Assembly (NCBI RefSeq): GCF_001513785.1
Contig: NZ_LNQS01000008.1
Location: 124,001-188,000 of the forward strand
Source of the DNA: Rheinheimera sp. EpRS3
GTDB lineage: Bacteria; Pseudomonadota; Gammaproteobacteria; Enterobacterales; Alteromonadaceae
Direction of reading: 5' to 3'
DNA length: 64,000 nt
The translations under genes and the position numbers were made by a program. The notes beneath the pieces are model-generated. The model did no database searches. It was not told the origin of the DNA and worked only from the letters and a program-made list of their open reading frames with translations. Of the stretch, positions 46,883 to 54,420 are shown one piece after another. Numbering within the stretch: the first letter of the stretch is position 1; every line of letters starts with the position of its first letter.

Positions 46883-48037
46883 GTGGTTAACAATAGCATA
46901 ACTTTTATTGGCTTAGATACGCACAAAGAATTCTTTGAAGTGGCGTATCTGGAAGATAGCCGTGATGCAAAACCGGTCAGTCTGGGCCGTATTAACGGCA
47001 CCAAACCGGCATTACAAAAACTGGTACGGCAATTTGAATCGAAATACCCCGGTTCCACATTGCACTTTGTCTATGAAGCCGGCCCCTGTGGTTACTGGAT
47101 TTACCGCTTTCTCACCAGCCTAGGCCATTGTTGCTATGTGGTCGCCCCCTCACTCATTCCGAAGAAAGCCGGTGAGCGGGTAAAAACTGATAAGCGCGAT
47201 GCGTTAAAGTTGGCCTTACTGCTGCGCTCTGGCGACATTGAACCTATTTATGTACCCGAGCCGGAAGATGAAGCGATGCGGGATTTATCCCGCGCCCGTG
47301 AAACAGCCATGAAAGATTTAAAGGATGCCAAATACCAGCTCAAGGCCATGCTGCTGCGTAATAACATCCGCTGTGAGGTGCAGGACAACTGGTCGGCCAA
47401 ACACCTGCGCTGGCTTACTGAATTGATATTGCCGCCCCCTTCGCAGCAAATTGTGTTGCAAGAAGCCATTCAAACTATTACCGAGCGTATCCGCCGTTTA
47501 GAGCGGCTGGACAACGAACTCAGTTACCATGTTAAAAACTGGCGTTACTACCCTGTCGTTAAAGCCATTCAGGCCATGCGTGGAGTGCGCTTACTCGTTG
47601 CTGTTGGCGTTATTGCCGAGCTTGGTGACTTATCCCGTTTCGACCATCCCAGAAAGCTGATGAGCTATCTTGGGTTGGTTCCCTCAGAACACTCCAGTGG
47701 CGGCAAACGCAAGCAAGGCGGTATTACCCGCACCGGCAATACCCGCGCCAGACGCTTACTGGTTGAAGGCGCACATACTTATCGCTATGCCGCCAGGATA
47801 TCAACAGAGCTGCAAAAACGGCAGGAAAGCCTGAGCAAAGAAATCGTCGATATCGCCTGGCAGGCACAACTTAGATTGTGCAGGCGTTATCAGCGCTTAA
47901 TGAAACGCGGCAAGCACTACAACCTGGTGGTTACAGCCATTGCCAGGGAGATGATTGCCTATATCTGGGCGATAGCGCGTGAAGTGGTGCTGGCACCGGT
48001 TAACCCGGCAAAACGGTTATCCAGGGTGCCGGCATGA
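46883..48037 (+). CDS. IS110 family transposase (DEDD_Tnp / Transposase_20)
   Basis: A 384-residue transposase starting with GTG after GGAGGT. The N-terminal RuvC-like DEDD domain has Asp12 (IGLDTHKE), Glu65 (VYEAGPCGY), Asp103 and Asp106 (KTDKRDALKLA). A coiled-coil linker (about 135-215) is followed by the C-terminal domain, with AMRGVRLLVAVGVIAELGDL, LMSYLGLVPSEHSSGGKRKQ and GGITRTGNTRARRLLVEGAH; Ser271/Ser272 is the catalytic serine candidate. All catalytic residues are present, so it may be active. Transcribed opposite to the cassettes. Confidence 0.95.
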   Translation: MVNNSITFIGLDTHKEFFEVAYLEDSRDAKPVSLGRINGTKPALQKLVRQFESKYPGSTLHFVYEAGPCGYWIYRFLTSLGHCCYVVAPSLIPKKAGERVKTDKRDALKLALLLRSGDIEPIYVPEPEDEAMRDLSRARETAMKDLKDAKYQLKAMLLRNNIRCEVQDNWSAKHLRWLTELILPPPSQQIVLQEAIQTITERIRRLERLDNELSYHVKNWRYYPVVKAIQAMRGVRLLVAVGVIAELGDLSRFDHPRKLMSYLGLVPSEHSSGGKRKQGGITRTGNTRARRLLVEGAHTYRYAARISTELQKRQESLSKEIVDIAWQAQLRLCRRYQRLMKRGKHYNLVVTAIAREMIAYIWAIAREVVLAPVNPAKRLSRVPA

Positions 48038-48069
48038 GTAACAGGTTAGAGTTAATGCATTGGATCAAG

Positions 48070-48165
48070 CATCGGGTGTGGCACAACCACCGACGGCGTT
48101 AGGATGGCATCAGCCTCACGGCTGTTGAACCTCGAACCTAGACTGAAGACAGGTGCCACGGCGGA
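48070..48165 (+). ncRNA. Candidate seekRNA/bridge RNA of the IS1111-like element
   Basis: IS1111-type elements encode their target-choosing RNA between the transposase stop and the right end. Here GTGGCAC (48078-48084) and GTGCCAC (48153-48159) can close a domain. It contains hairpin CAGCC-TCAC-GGCTG (48111-48124) and, in a loop, GGCGTTAGG (48095-48103). That string is the attC core (GGCGTTRRR) in which the element is inserted. Exact ends and the donor-binding part were not resolved. Confidence 0.5.
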
Positions 48166-48333
48166 ACAAGTAAGGTAGGCTCTGTTAGCGAAAGCTGATA
48201 ATCCACGAATACCAGCATGACAACCGACGAACATTACCTGCTTCATCTGGTGCATTAACTCGCTTTAACGGCAAAAGATGGTTCTTAAATGAGCAGGCTT
48301 TTACTCAACCTGCTTGACGTGGGGAGTCATACC

Positions 48334-48413
48334 AACGCCGCCAGCAAGCGCGGCTTTGCTGTGAAGGCGAAGCAGCAGCGGAAAAGACGTCGCCTTGACT
48401 GGCCTTGTTAGTT
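48334..48413 (-). other. attC recombination site interrupted by the IS
   Basis: Plus strand AACGCCGCCAGCAAGCGCGG ... GGCCTTGTTAGTT (GTTAGTT 48407-48413). GCCAG/CTGGC arms pair and GCTTTGCTG/CAGCAGCGG-type inner sequence follows. The core ends at the IS junction: in array sense GGCGGCGTT then GG and the IS. The rest of the core is displaced to the left of the IS. Confidence 0.8.
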
Positions 48414-48426
48414 GCCAATTTAAACC

Positions 48427-48660
48427 TTACTCAAACAGTAATTTAAAAAAATTAACAGCTGCCCATAAGAATAAACAAGCAAGAAATAATGACAGGGACA
48501 TGCTTACCCAGTATGAGAACGAGCTGTCATTTATATTTACTGTATTACCATACTTTAAATGCGCCACTCCTGATACGTAACTTTTATAGAGAATTACAAA
48601 CATAAAAAAAGACATAATGCTGCTGCCAATAGCTAGAACTAGTATCTTGATATTTAACAC
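48427..48660 (-). CDS. Cassette gene: two-span membrane protein
   Basis: A 77-residue protein starting with GTG at 48660 (AGAGGTGG upstream). Two hydrophobic segments: IKILVLAIGSSIMSFFMFVI at the N-terminus and WVSMSLSLFLACLFLWAAVN near the end. The linking part YKSYVSGVAHLKYGNTVNIN is polar. Not recognised. It lies 14 bp above its attC, and 17 bp below that of the preceding cassette. Confidence 0.65.
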   Translation of the reverse strand: MLNIKILVLAIGSSIMSFFMFVILYKSYVSGVAHLKYGNTVNINDSSFSYWVSMSLSLFLACLFLWAAVNFFKLLFE

Positions 48661-48676
48661 TGACCACCTCTAGCAA

Positions 48677-48765
48677 CTAACGCCCAAATTTAGCGCGGAA
48701 AGCCGCGCAGCGGGTTGACGTCGCAGCCAGCGCTTTTTGCTGGCGATAAAATTTGCTTGTTAGGG
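48677..48765 (-). other. attC recombination site
   Basis: CTAACGC (48677-48683) ... GTTAGGG (48759-48765). Arms CAAATTT/AAATTTG pair over 7 bp, and GCGCGG/CCGCGC plus CCAGCGC/GCTGG hairpins lie inside. The best-preserved site of the array; homologous to the degenerate site at 44070. Confidence 0.88.
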
Positions 48766-48777
48766 CCGACAACCACC

Positions 48778-49194
48778 TCAATCGTCCGAACCACTATAAA
48801 TATCTAAATCTAAAACAATTTTAAGCTGGCCAAGTGCCAGCATGATTTCAGGTGACAAGCTCAAGCCATCATTGCAGTTGCCCATAAACAAGCCGCAGAA
48901 CATATCAACTTTGTAGTTCTGACAAAGCCTTTCCCATACCGCTAAGTCACTTGTTAGCTGGGATAAAATTTCCGCAATCGGGGCGTTTAGATCTTCAGGC
49001 TCTCTCTTTTCAGCATGTAAATGCCAGCTACCTATTTTGGCAATCCGCACCTTTCCGCTGACTTTGCCAACCACTTCATCACCTTTCTTTTTACTTTTAG
49101 TCGCTTTAGCGCCAAGTAAATTTGATACGTCTTCAGGTATCAAATCTTCCCCGAAGATCCGGAGTGTTGCTTGTGAATATTCAAGTGCCCCCAT
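48778..49194 (-). CDS. Cassette gene: DUF4279 domain-containing protein
   Basis: 138 residues from the ATG at 49194, which lies 6 bp after a core site GTTAGGG (49201-49207), the expected position for the first cassette gene. A TTG-started extension to 49248 would cross that core and is rejected. DUF4279 features: YSQATLRIFGEDLIPEDVSN, LLGAKATKSKKKGDEVVGKV, then IAKIGSWHLHAEKREPEDLN and a late strand VDMFCGLFMGNCNDGLSLSP. Often found as an immunity-like or stand-alone protein; function unknown. Confidence 0.8.
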   Translation of the reverse strand: MGALEYSQATLRIFGEDLIPEDVSNLLGAKATKSKKKGDEVVGKVSGKVRIAKIGSWHLHAEKREPEDLNAPIAEILSQLTSDLAVWERLCQNYKVDMFCGLFMGNCNDGLSLSPEIMLALGQLKIVLDLDIYSGSDD

Positions 49195-49200
49195 TAAAGG

Positions 49201-49480
49201 CCCTAACAGCTTATTCAAAGGATCTAAACCCGCGAGTTGCGTGTTCAAGATCCTGCAAGTTACAAATTAGAGCTGAGTTTATTCTGCTAGTTAAATGTAA
49301 ATCAAGAATTTTTATCTTGTAGCAATTTCGGCCTTTGCAAATCTCGGGTTTCAAACCCGCGAGTTGCAGATAAAAAACTCAAGCCCGATTACTGTTTATT
49401 TAATCAGTCATAATTTGCAGCCGTAGGGGTATTATTTATCACTACAACACTTAAGTTAGCGGTGCTAACCGCCAAAAAAC
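49201..49480. other. Array head between the first cassette and lysS
   Basis: No integrase gene is present. Contains a core GTTAGGG (array sense, 49201-49207) and, about 85 bp upstream of it, ATTTAAC; AGGATCT/AGATCCT between them can pair, so this may be an eroded attC or attI. The 15-mer GCAACTCGCGGGTTT (array sense) occurs twice (about 49227-49241 and 49352-49366), the second within a longer palindrome CGGGTTT-G-AAACCCG. GTTAGC-GGT-GCTAAC lies at 49455-49469. Confidence 0.5.
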
Positions 49481-49481
49481 A

Positions 49482-49510
49482 AAAAAGCCAGACACAAGGT
49501 CTGGCTTTTT
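49482..49510 (-). terminator. Rho-independent terminator after lysS
   Basis: AAAAAGCCAGAC / GTCTGGCTTTTT, a 12-bp perfect stem with a 5-nt loop, followed on the minus strand by further T. It lies 18 bp after the lysS stop and should isolate the cassette array from the lysS transcript. Confidence 0.9.
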
Positions 49511-49527
49511 CACATCAGTAAATAAAT

Positions 49528-51048
49528 TTACTTATCGTGGTGTAAGCGCATATGCGGGAACAGGATAACGTCGCGGATTGAGGCGGCGTCGGCCAGTAAC
49601 ATTACCAGACGGTCGATGCCGATGCCCTGGCCTGCTGTTGGTGGTAAGCCGTGCTCTAATGCTGTTACAAAGTCTTCATCATAGAACATAGCTTCGTCGT
49701 CACCGGCGTCTTTCTGCGCTACCTGATGGCGGAAACGCTCGGCCTGATCTTCAGCGTCATTTAACTCGCTAAAACCATTGCCCAGCTCGCGGCCGCCGAT
49801 AAAGAATTCAAAGCGGTCGGTAATTTCCGGGTTATGGTCGTTACGGCGTGCCAGTGGTGATACTTCAGCCGGGTATTCGGTAATAAAAGTTGGGTGGCGC
49901 AGCTTAGTTTCTACCAGCTCGTCAAACACTTCCATTAAAATACGGCCATGGCCATAGTTGGCTTTAACTTCAATACCTAAGCTTTTCGCCAGCTCTGCTA
50001 CTGCTTCACGCGTTTCCAGATGCGCTTTGGTCAGGTCCGGGTTGTAATGCAAAATAGACTCGGTAACCGACATGCGCGCAAATGGCTTGCCAAAGTCGAA
50101 CACTTCGCCCTGATACGGCACTTCAGTGCTGCCCAATACATGCTGCGCTAAGCCGCGGAATAACTTTTCGGTTAAATCCATTAAGTCGTTGTAATCGGCG
50201 TAAGCCCAGTAGAATTCCAGCATGGTAAATTCCGGGTTGTGGCGGGTTGATACGCCTTCGTTACGGAAGTTACGGTTAAGCTCAAATACTTTTTCAAAGC
50301 CGCCAACTACCAAGCGCTTTAAATACAGTTCTGGCGCGATACGCAAAAACATCTGCATATCCAGTGCGTTGTGGTGGGTTTCAAACGGACGCGCTGAAGC
50401 GCCGCCCGGAATCGCTTGCAGCATTGGCGTTTCAACTTCTAAAAAGCCTTCGTCGTTAAAGAAACGGCGAATGTAAGCCACAGTTTTGCTGCGCACTAAA
50501 AAGGTATGGCGTGACTGCTCGTTGGAGATAAGGTCCAGGTAACGCTGGCGGTAACGCGCTTCGTTATCGGTTAAGCCGTGGAATTTATCTGGCAATGGGC
50601 GCAGTGCCTTGGTTAGCAGGCGGATATCACTTAGCCATACCGTTAGCTCGCCGGTTTGGGTTTTAAATAAATGGCCGGTGGCACCAATAATGTCGCCTAA
50701 GTCCCACTTTTTAAACTGGTCGTTATATACACCTTCAGCCAGGCTGTCGCGCGCGACATACAGCTGAATTTTACCGCCCATATCGGCAATAGTGGTAAAG
50801 CTGGCTTTACCCATAATACGGCGCGTCATAATACGGCCGCCTAAGCTTACGGTAATTTTTTCTGCTTCCAGCTCTTCTTTGCTTAAATGGTCGTATTTGG
50901 CAATCACGTCGCTGGAGATGCTGTCACGGCGAAAATCGTTCGGAAACATAAAGCCGTCTTCACGCAGTGCGGCCAGCTTATGTTTGCGCTCAGCAATCAG
51001 TTTATTTACGTCCTGAATTTCTTCTTGTGGTTGCTGTTGGTCAGACAT
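49528..51048 (-). CDS. lysS: Lysyl-tRNA synthetase (class II)
   Basis: A 506-residue class II enzyme. The N-terminal anticodon-binding OB-fold carries [20 protein letters not shown]. Catalytic motif 1 region [20 protein letters not shown], motif 2 [20 protein letters not shown], motif 3 [20 protein letters not shown], and the C-terminal LFPHMR. Length is normal. It is downstream of prfB (43-bp gap), the classical prfB-lysS operon. Confidence 0.98.
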   Translation of the reverse strand: MSDQQQPQEEIQDVNKLIAERKHKLAALREDGFMFPNDFRRDSISSDVIAKYDHLSKEELEAEKITVSLGGRIMTRRIMGKASFTTIADMGGKIQLYVARDSLAEGVYNDQFKKWDLGDIIGATGHLFKTQTGELTVWLSDIRLLTKALRPLPDKFHGLTDNEARYRQRYLDLISNEQSRHTFLVRSKTVAYIRRFFNDEGFLEVETPMLQAIPGGASARPFETHHNALDMQMFLRIAPELYLKRLVVGGFEKVFELNRNFRNEGVSTRHNPEFTMLEFYWAYADYNDLMDLTEKLFRGLAQHVLGSTEVPYQGEVFDFGKPFARMSVTESILHYNPDLTKAHLETREAVAELAKSLGIEVKANYGHGRILMEVFDELVETKLRHPTFITEYPAEVSPLARRNDHNPEITDRFEFFIGGRELGNGFSELNDAEDQAERFRHQVAQKDAGDDEAMFYDEDFVTALEHGLPPTAGQGIGIDRLVMLLADAASIRDVILFPHMRLHHDK

Positions 51049-51091
51049 AGTGCATTTCCTGATTGAGGTCGAAGTTTTAGTTAAGTAGTTA

Positions 51092-52190
51092 TTACAGGCC
51101 GGCTTTTAGGCTGGCTTCAATAAATTTGTCCAGATCGCCGTCTAACACCGACTGGGTGTTGCGGGTTTCAATACCGGTACGTAAATCTTTAATGCGCGAG
51201 TCATCCAGCACATAAGAGCGGATTTGGCTGCCCCAGCCGATATCCGACTTGGTATCTTCCAGCGCTTGCTTTTCGGCATTTTGCTTTTGCAGCTCAAACT
51301 CATATAACTTGGCGCGCAATTGCTTGTAAGCGTTGTCGCGGTTTTTATGCTGCGAGCGGTCGTTCTGACACTGCACCACTATGTTAGTGGGTAAGTGAGT
51401 AATACGTACGGCAGAGTCGGTACGGTTAACGTGCTGACCACCAGCGCCCGAGGCACGGTAAGTGTCGATACGTAAATCGGCCGGGTTGATATCAATTTCG
51501 ATATCATCGTCAATCTCCGGCGAGACAAACACTGAAGCAAACGAGGTATGCCGGCGGTTACCGGAATCGAACGGGCTTTTACGTACCAGGCGGTGTACAC
51601 CGGTTTCGGTGCGCAACCAGCCGTAGGCATATTCGCCGGAAAATTTAATAGTGCAGCCTTTAATACCGGCCACATCGCCGTCGGTTACTTCATACAACTC
51701 GGGTTTAAAGCCTTTATCTTCACCCCAGCGCAGGTACATGCGCATTAAAATGCTGGCCCAATCCTGGGCTTCTGTGCCGCCCGAACCAGACTGGATATCC
51801 AGATAACAGTGGTTTTGATCATTTTTGCCGGAGAACATGCGGCGAAATTCCAGCAGGCTCAGCTGTTTGTCTAAGTCGGCCAGCTCGGTTTTGGCTTCTT
51901 CGAAAGTTTCTTCATCGTCAGCTTCTACCGCCAGCTCTACCAGGCCGGCAACGTCTTCCAGGCCACTGTCCAGCTTGTCGATAGTGCCAACCACCTGTTC
52001 CAGTGCTGAACGCTCTTTACCCAGCGCCTGGGCTTTGTCCGGCGTATTCCAGATTGCCGAATCTTCCAGCTCGCGTGAGACTTCTTCTAAGCGTTCTTTT
52101 TTGCCATCGTAGTCAAAGATACCCCCGAAGCACATTCGTGCGTTCAGTAAGATCTTTAATGCTGTTGTACACCGGATTGACTTCAAACAT
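51092..52190 (-). CDS. prfB: Peptide chain release factor 2 (programmed +1 frameshift)
   Basis: 365 residues in two frames. Reading starts at ATG 52190 ([20 protein letters not shown], then LRGYL) and meets an in-frame TGA at 52115-52113. A +1 shift at CTT-TGA-C continues as [22 protein letters not shown]2 recognises UGA and UAA: the SPF tripeptide ([13 protein letters not shown]) and the GGQ loop ([19 protein letters not shown]) are present. RF2 shortage lets the ribosome pause at UGA and shift, giving autoregulation. Co-transcribed with lysS. Confidence 0.97.
52112..52130 (-). promoter_or_regulatory. RF2 programmed frameshift site
   Basis: Minus strand CGGGGGTATCTTTGAC: an internal Shine-Dalgarno-like GGGGG three bases before CTT-TGA-C, the arrangement known from E. 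coli prfB (one base differs in the purine run). Confidence 0.95.
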
Positions 52191-52338
52191 GCTGTTAGCC
52201 GTAACCTTGAATATCGGGAGAAAAAATAGGCGTGGATTGTAGCAAATTTATCGCTGGCAGTGCAGCCATCTGTGGCGGATTTTTCCAGCTAGGTAAATTC
52301 TGCCGGAATTTGCCACAGTTAGCCAACTTGCAGCAAAA

Positions 52339-54336
52339 TTAAGCCGCTACGCCTGAGAAAAGCGGAAAATCAACATAAAAACAGGCGCCAGCGCCGGTGT
52401 TGGAGCTAAAGCCAATACTGCCGTGCATCGATTCTGTCAGCTGTTTTGACAACGCCAACCCAAGCCCGGTGCCGCCTTTTTGCCGTGTATCGCTGCTGTC
52501 GGCCTGCGAAAAACGCTGAAAAATCGCGGCTTTAAAGGCATCGGCTATCCCCGGCCCGACATCAGTAACACTGATCCGTACCTGCTGCTGGTGCTGCTCA
52601 ATCTTTACCACTACGGTAGCAGCATCGGGTGAAAACTTAATAGCATTGGATAGTAAATTAGCCATTACCTGAGCAAAACGCAGGCTGTCGACATTAATTA
52701 ACAGCTGCTCATCACAACCTGTGCTTTGCAGCTGTAGCTTAATATCTCTGTCCCGACCGTATGGGCTGTTATCGACCACACTTTGCTGCACCAATGCCAC
52801 TACCGGTTGCGGTTGCAACACTATCTGCATCATGCCAGCGGATAACTTTTCTATATCCAATAAGTCGTTAATCAGGCTGGTAAGGCGCTGGCAATTATTG
52901 TTTGCCAGTTGTAACAGCTGAGCGACCTGAGGAGGCAGCTTGCCGATACAGCCGGAATTGACCAGTGCTAAAGCGCCATTAATCGACGTTAAAGGCGTGC
53001 GCAACTCGTGGCTGACGGTAGAGACAAACTCATTTTTTATCCGTTCCAGTTGCAAACGTTCGGTAATATCCTGCGCCGACGCATAGAGTTTGCCGCTGGC
53101 GGGGTCGAGCACCGAAGACCATTGCAAAGTGATATAGTGGCCGTTTTTATGCCGGTAACGGTTACAAAAGCCGGACGTTACCCGTCCTTGCTGCTGCTCG
53201 CCTACTTCAACACCGGTACTGTTTAAATCATCCGGGTGAATAAAGTCGGTGTAGGGCCGGTTTAGCAGCTCGGATTCGCTATACCCGGTTACCCGGCTAA
53301 AAGCCGAATTAACCCGTTCAAAATAATTCTGCTTATTGGCAATGCAGAGAATATCGCGCGACAACGAGAAGAACTGCTGCAGCTCGCAGCGGGTTTGCTG
53401 CTGTTGGGTTATATCCTGTACTGAGCCTATCAGCCTTGCCGGTTCAGAGCCCTGCGGCGTGGTCCATTTTGCTACTTCATGTACCCAGCGCATACTGCCA
53501 TCCGGCAGCACTATACGATGTACTACATTGTGTTCACCACTTTGCATGGCACGGGTTTCACTTTGTTGCACCAGAAGGATGTCGTCCGGATGCACCAACT
53601 GGTAAAACAGCGCCATACTGGGGACAAAGTGCAGTGGGTCAACGCCAAAGATGTCATACACCATTGGCGACCACCATAGCTCGCCATTGCTGACATCTGC
53701 CTCCCAAAAACCAATGCGGGCATTACGGCTGGCCATGTCTTGCCGCTCCAACACCAGCTGATATTCACGCTGCAACTGCAAGTGCCGGCTAAAGGTATGC
53801 ACTGTGCTGGCTATCGATGCCATAGCAGCAATAAAATGCTGCTCATCTACCGACCAACTGCGTTGTTCGCTCACCTGCTCGACACAGATCACGCCGCCAA
53901 GCCCGTATTCAGACTGGATAACCGCATCTAACATTGAGCGGATGCCGGTACTTTGCAAGTAGCCGTCGTTAAACTCGGTTGTCGCCGGATGGCTGGCTAC
54001 ATCAGGCGCAGCAATCAGTGCATGTTGCTTTAAAGCATTGAAGTATTTCGGGTAGTTACTGCGCTGCAAACACACACCGCTGCTGTGGCTGTTAAGCTGG
54101 TATTGATATAAGTCGGTGCATTGCAGTACATCGCTTTGGCTAAATAGCCAGATACTGACGCGGTCTGCGTACAACGTCTTACTGATTTGTTTAGTAAGAA
54201 ATTGCCAGGCCTGGCGGGTATCGTTGGAAAACAACAACGGCGAGGCCAGTATTTGGGCCTGAAGTGCGAGCAATTGCGGCCCCTGCCGCGCAGCGGTAGC
54301 AGCAGAAGTTTGCGTTGCAGCTGAAGTGGAATCCAT
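52339..54336 (-). CDS. Soluble GAF/PAS sensor histidine kinase
   Basis: A 665-residue kinase without a clear membrane helix, so cytoplasmic. An N-terminal GAF domain (about 30-185, TKQISKTLYADRVSIWLFSQ) is followed by a PAS_3 (about 200-310, IGFWEADVSNGELWWSPMVY), a second PAS (about 315-430, YFERVNSAFSRVTGYSESEL), HisKA with the phospho-His in STVSHELRTPLTSINGAL, and an ATPase domain (NLLSNAIKFSP, DVGPGIAD, GGTGLGLALSKQL). No receiver domain and no adjacent response regulator, so the partner is elsewhere. Lies between recJ and prfB, where most relatives have none, so possibly an insertion in the block. Confidence 0.9.
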   Translation of the reverse strand: MDSTSAATQTSAATAARQGPQLLALQAQILASPLLFSNDTRQAWQFLTKQISKTLYADRVSIWLFSQSDVLQCTDLYQYQLNSHSSGVCLQRSNYPKYFNALKQHALIAAPDVASHPATTEFNDGYLQSTGIRSMLDAVIQSEYGLGGVICVEQVSEQRSWSVDEQHFIAAMASIASTVHTFSRHLQLQREYQLVLERQDMASRNARIGFWEADVSNGELWWSPMVYDIFGVDPLHFVPSMALFYQLVHPDDILLVQQSETRAMQSGEHNVVHRIVLPDGSMRWVHEVAKWTTPQGSEPARLIGSVQDITQQQQTRCELQQFFSLSRDILCIANKQNYFERVNSAFSRVTGYSESELLNRPYTDFIHPDDLNSTGVEVGEQQQGRVTSGFCNRYRHKNGHYITLQWSSVLDPASGKLYASAQDITERLQLERIKNEFVSTVSHELRTPLTSINGALALVNSGCIGKLPPQVAQLLQLANNNCQRLTSLINDLLDIEKLSAGMMQIVLQPQPVVALVQQSVVDNSPYGRDRDIKLQLQSTGCDEQLLINVDSLRFAQVMANLLSNAIKFSPDAATVVVKIEQHQQQVRISVTDVGPGIADAFKAAIFQRFSQADSSDTRQKGGTGLGLALSKQLTESMHGSIGFSSNTGAGACFYVDFPLFSGVAA

Positions 54337-54420
54337 TACTACGCCCTGAGAAATATCCTTATATTCAGCTTAAGGTTTAGCAGGGCGCAGGGGTTACAGC
54401 AAGGCTTTTGCTTTAGCCGG

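Larger units (their letters stand above)
46746..48335 (+). mobile_element. IS110-family (IS1111-attC-like) insertion sequence inside an attC
   Basis: About 1.55-1.59 kb. 13-bp perfect subterminal inverted repeats: ATGACTCCCCACG (46787-46799) and CGTGGGGAGTCAT (48320-48332). A single transposase gene and a ~280-bp 3' non-coding part. IS1111-type elements carry such subterminal repeats and no target duplication. The right end joins the attC core (AACGCC at 48336). The left end is uncertain: a second repeat-like copy ATGACTCCCTAC is at 46749-46760, so the element may begin near 46746 or near 46780. CCAAC occurs at both outer junctions (46741 and 48334). Confidence 0.85.

Noticed and set aside
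48052-48255. Minus-strand ORF in the IS 3' region
   Set aside because: It lies in the segment expected to encode the IS targeting RNA and shows no protein-like pattern.
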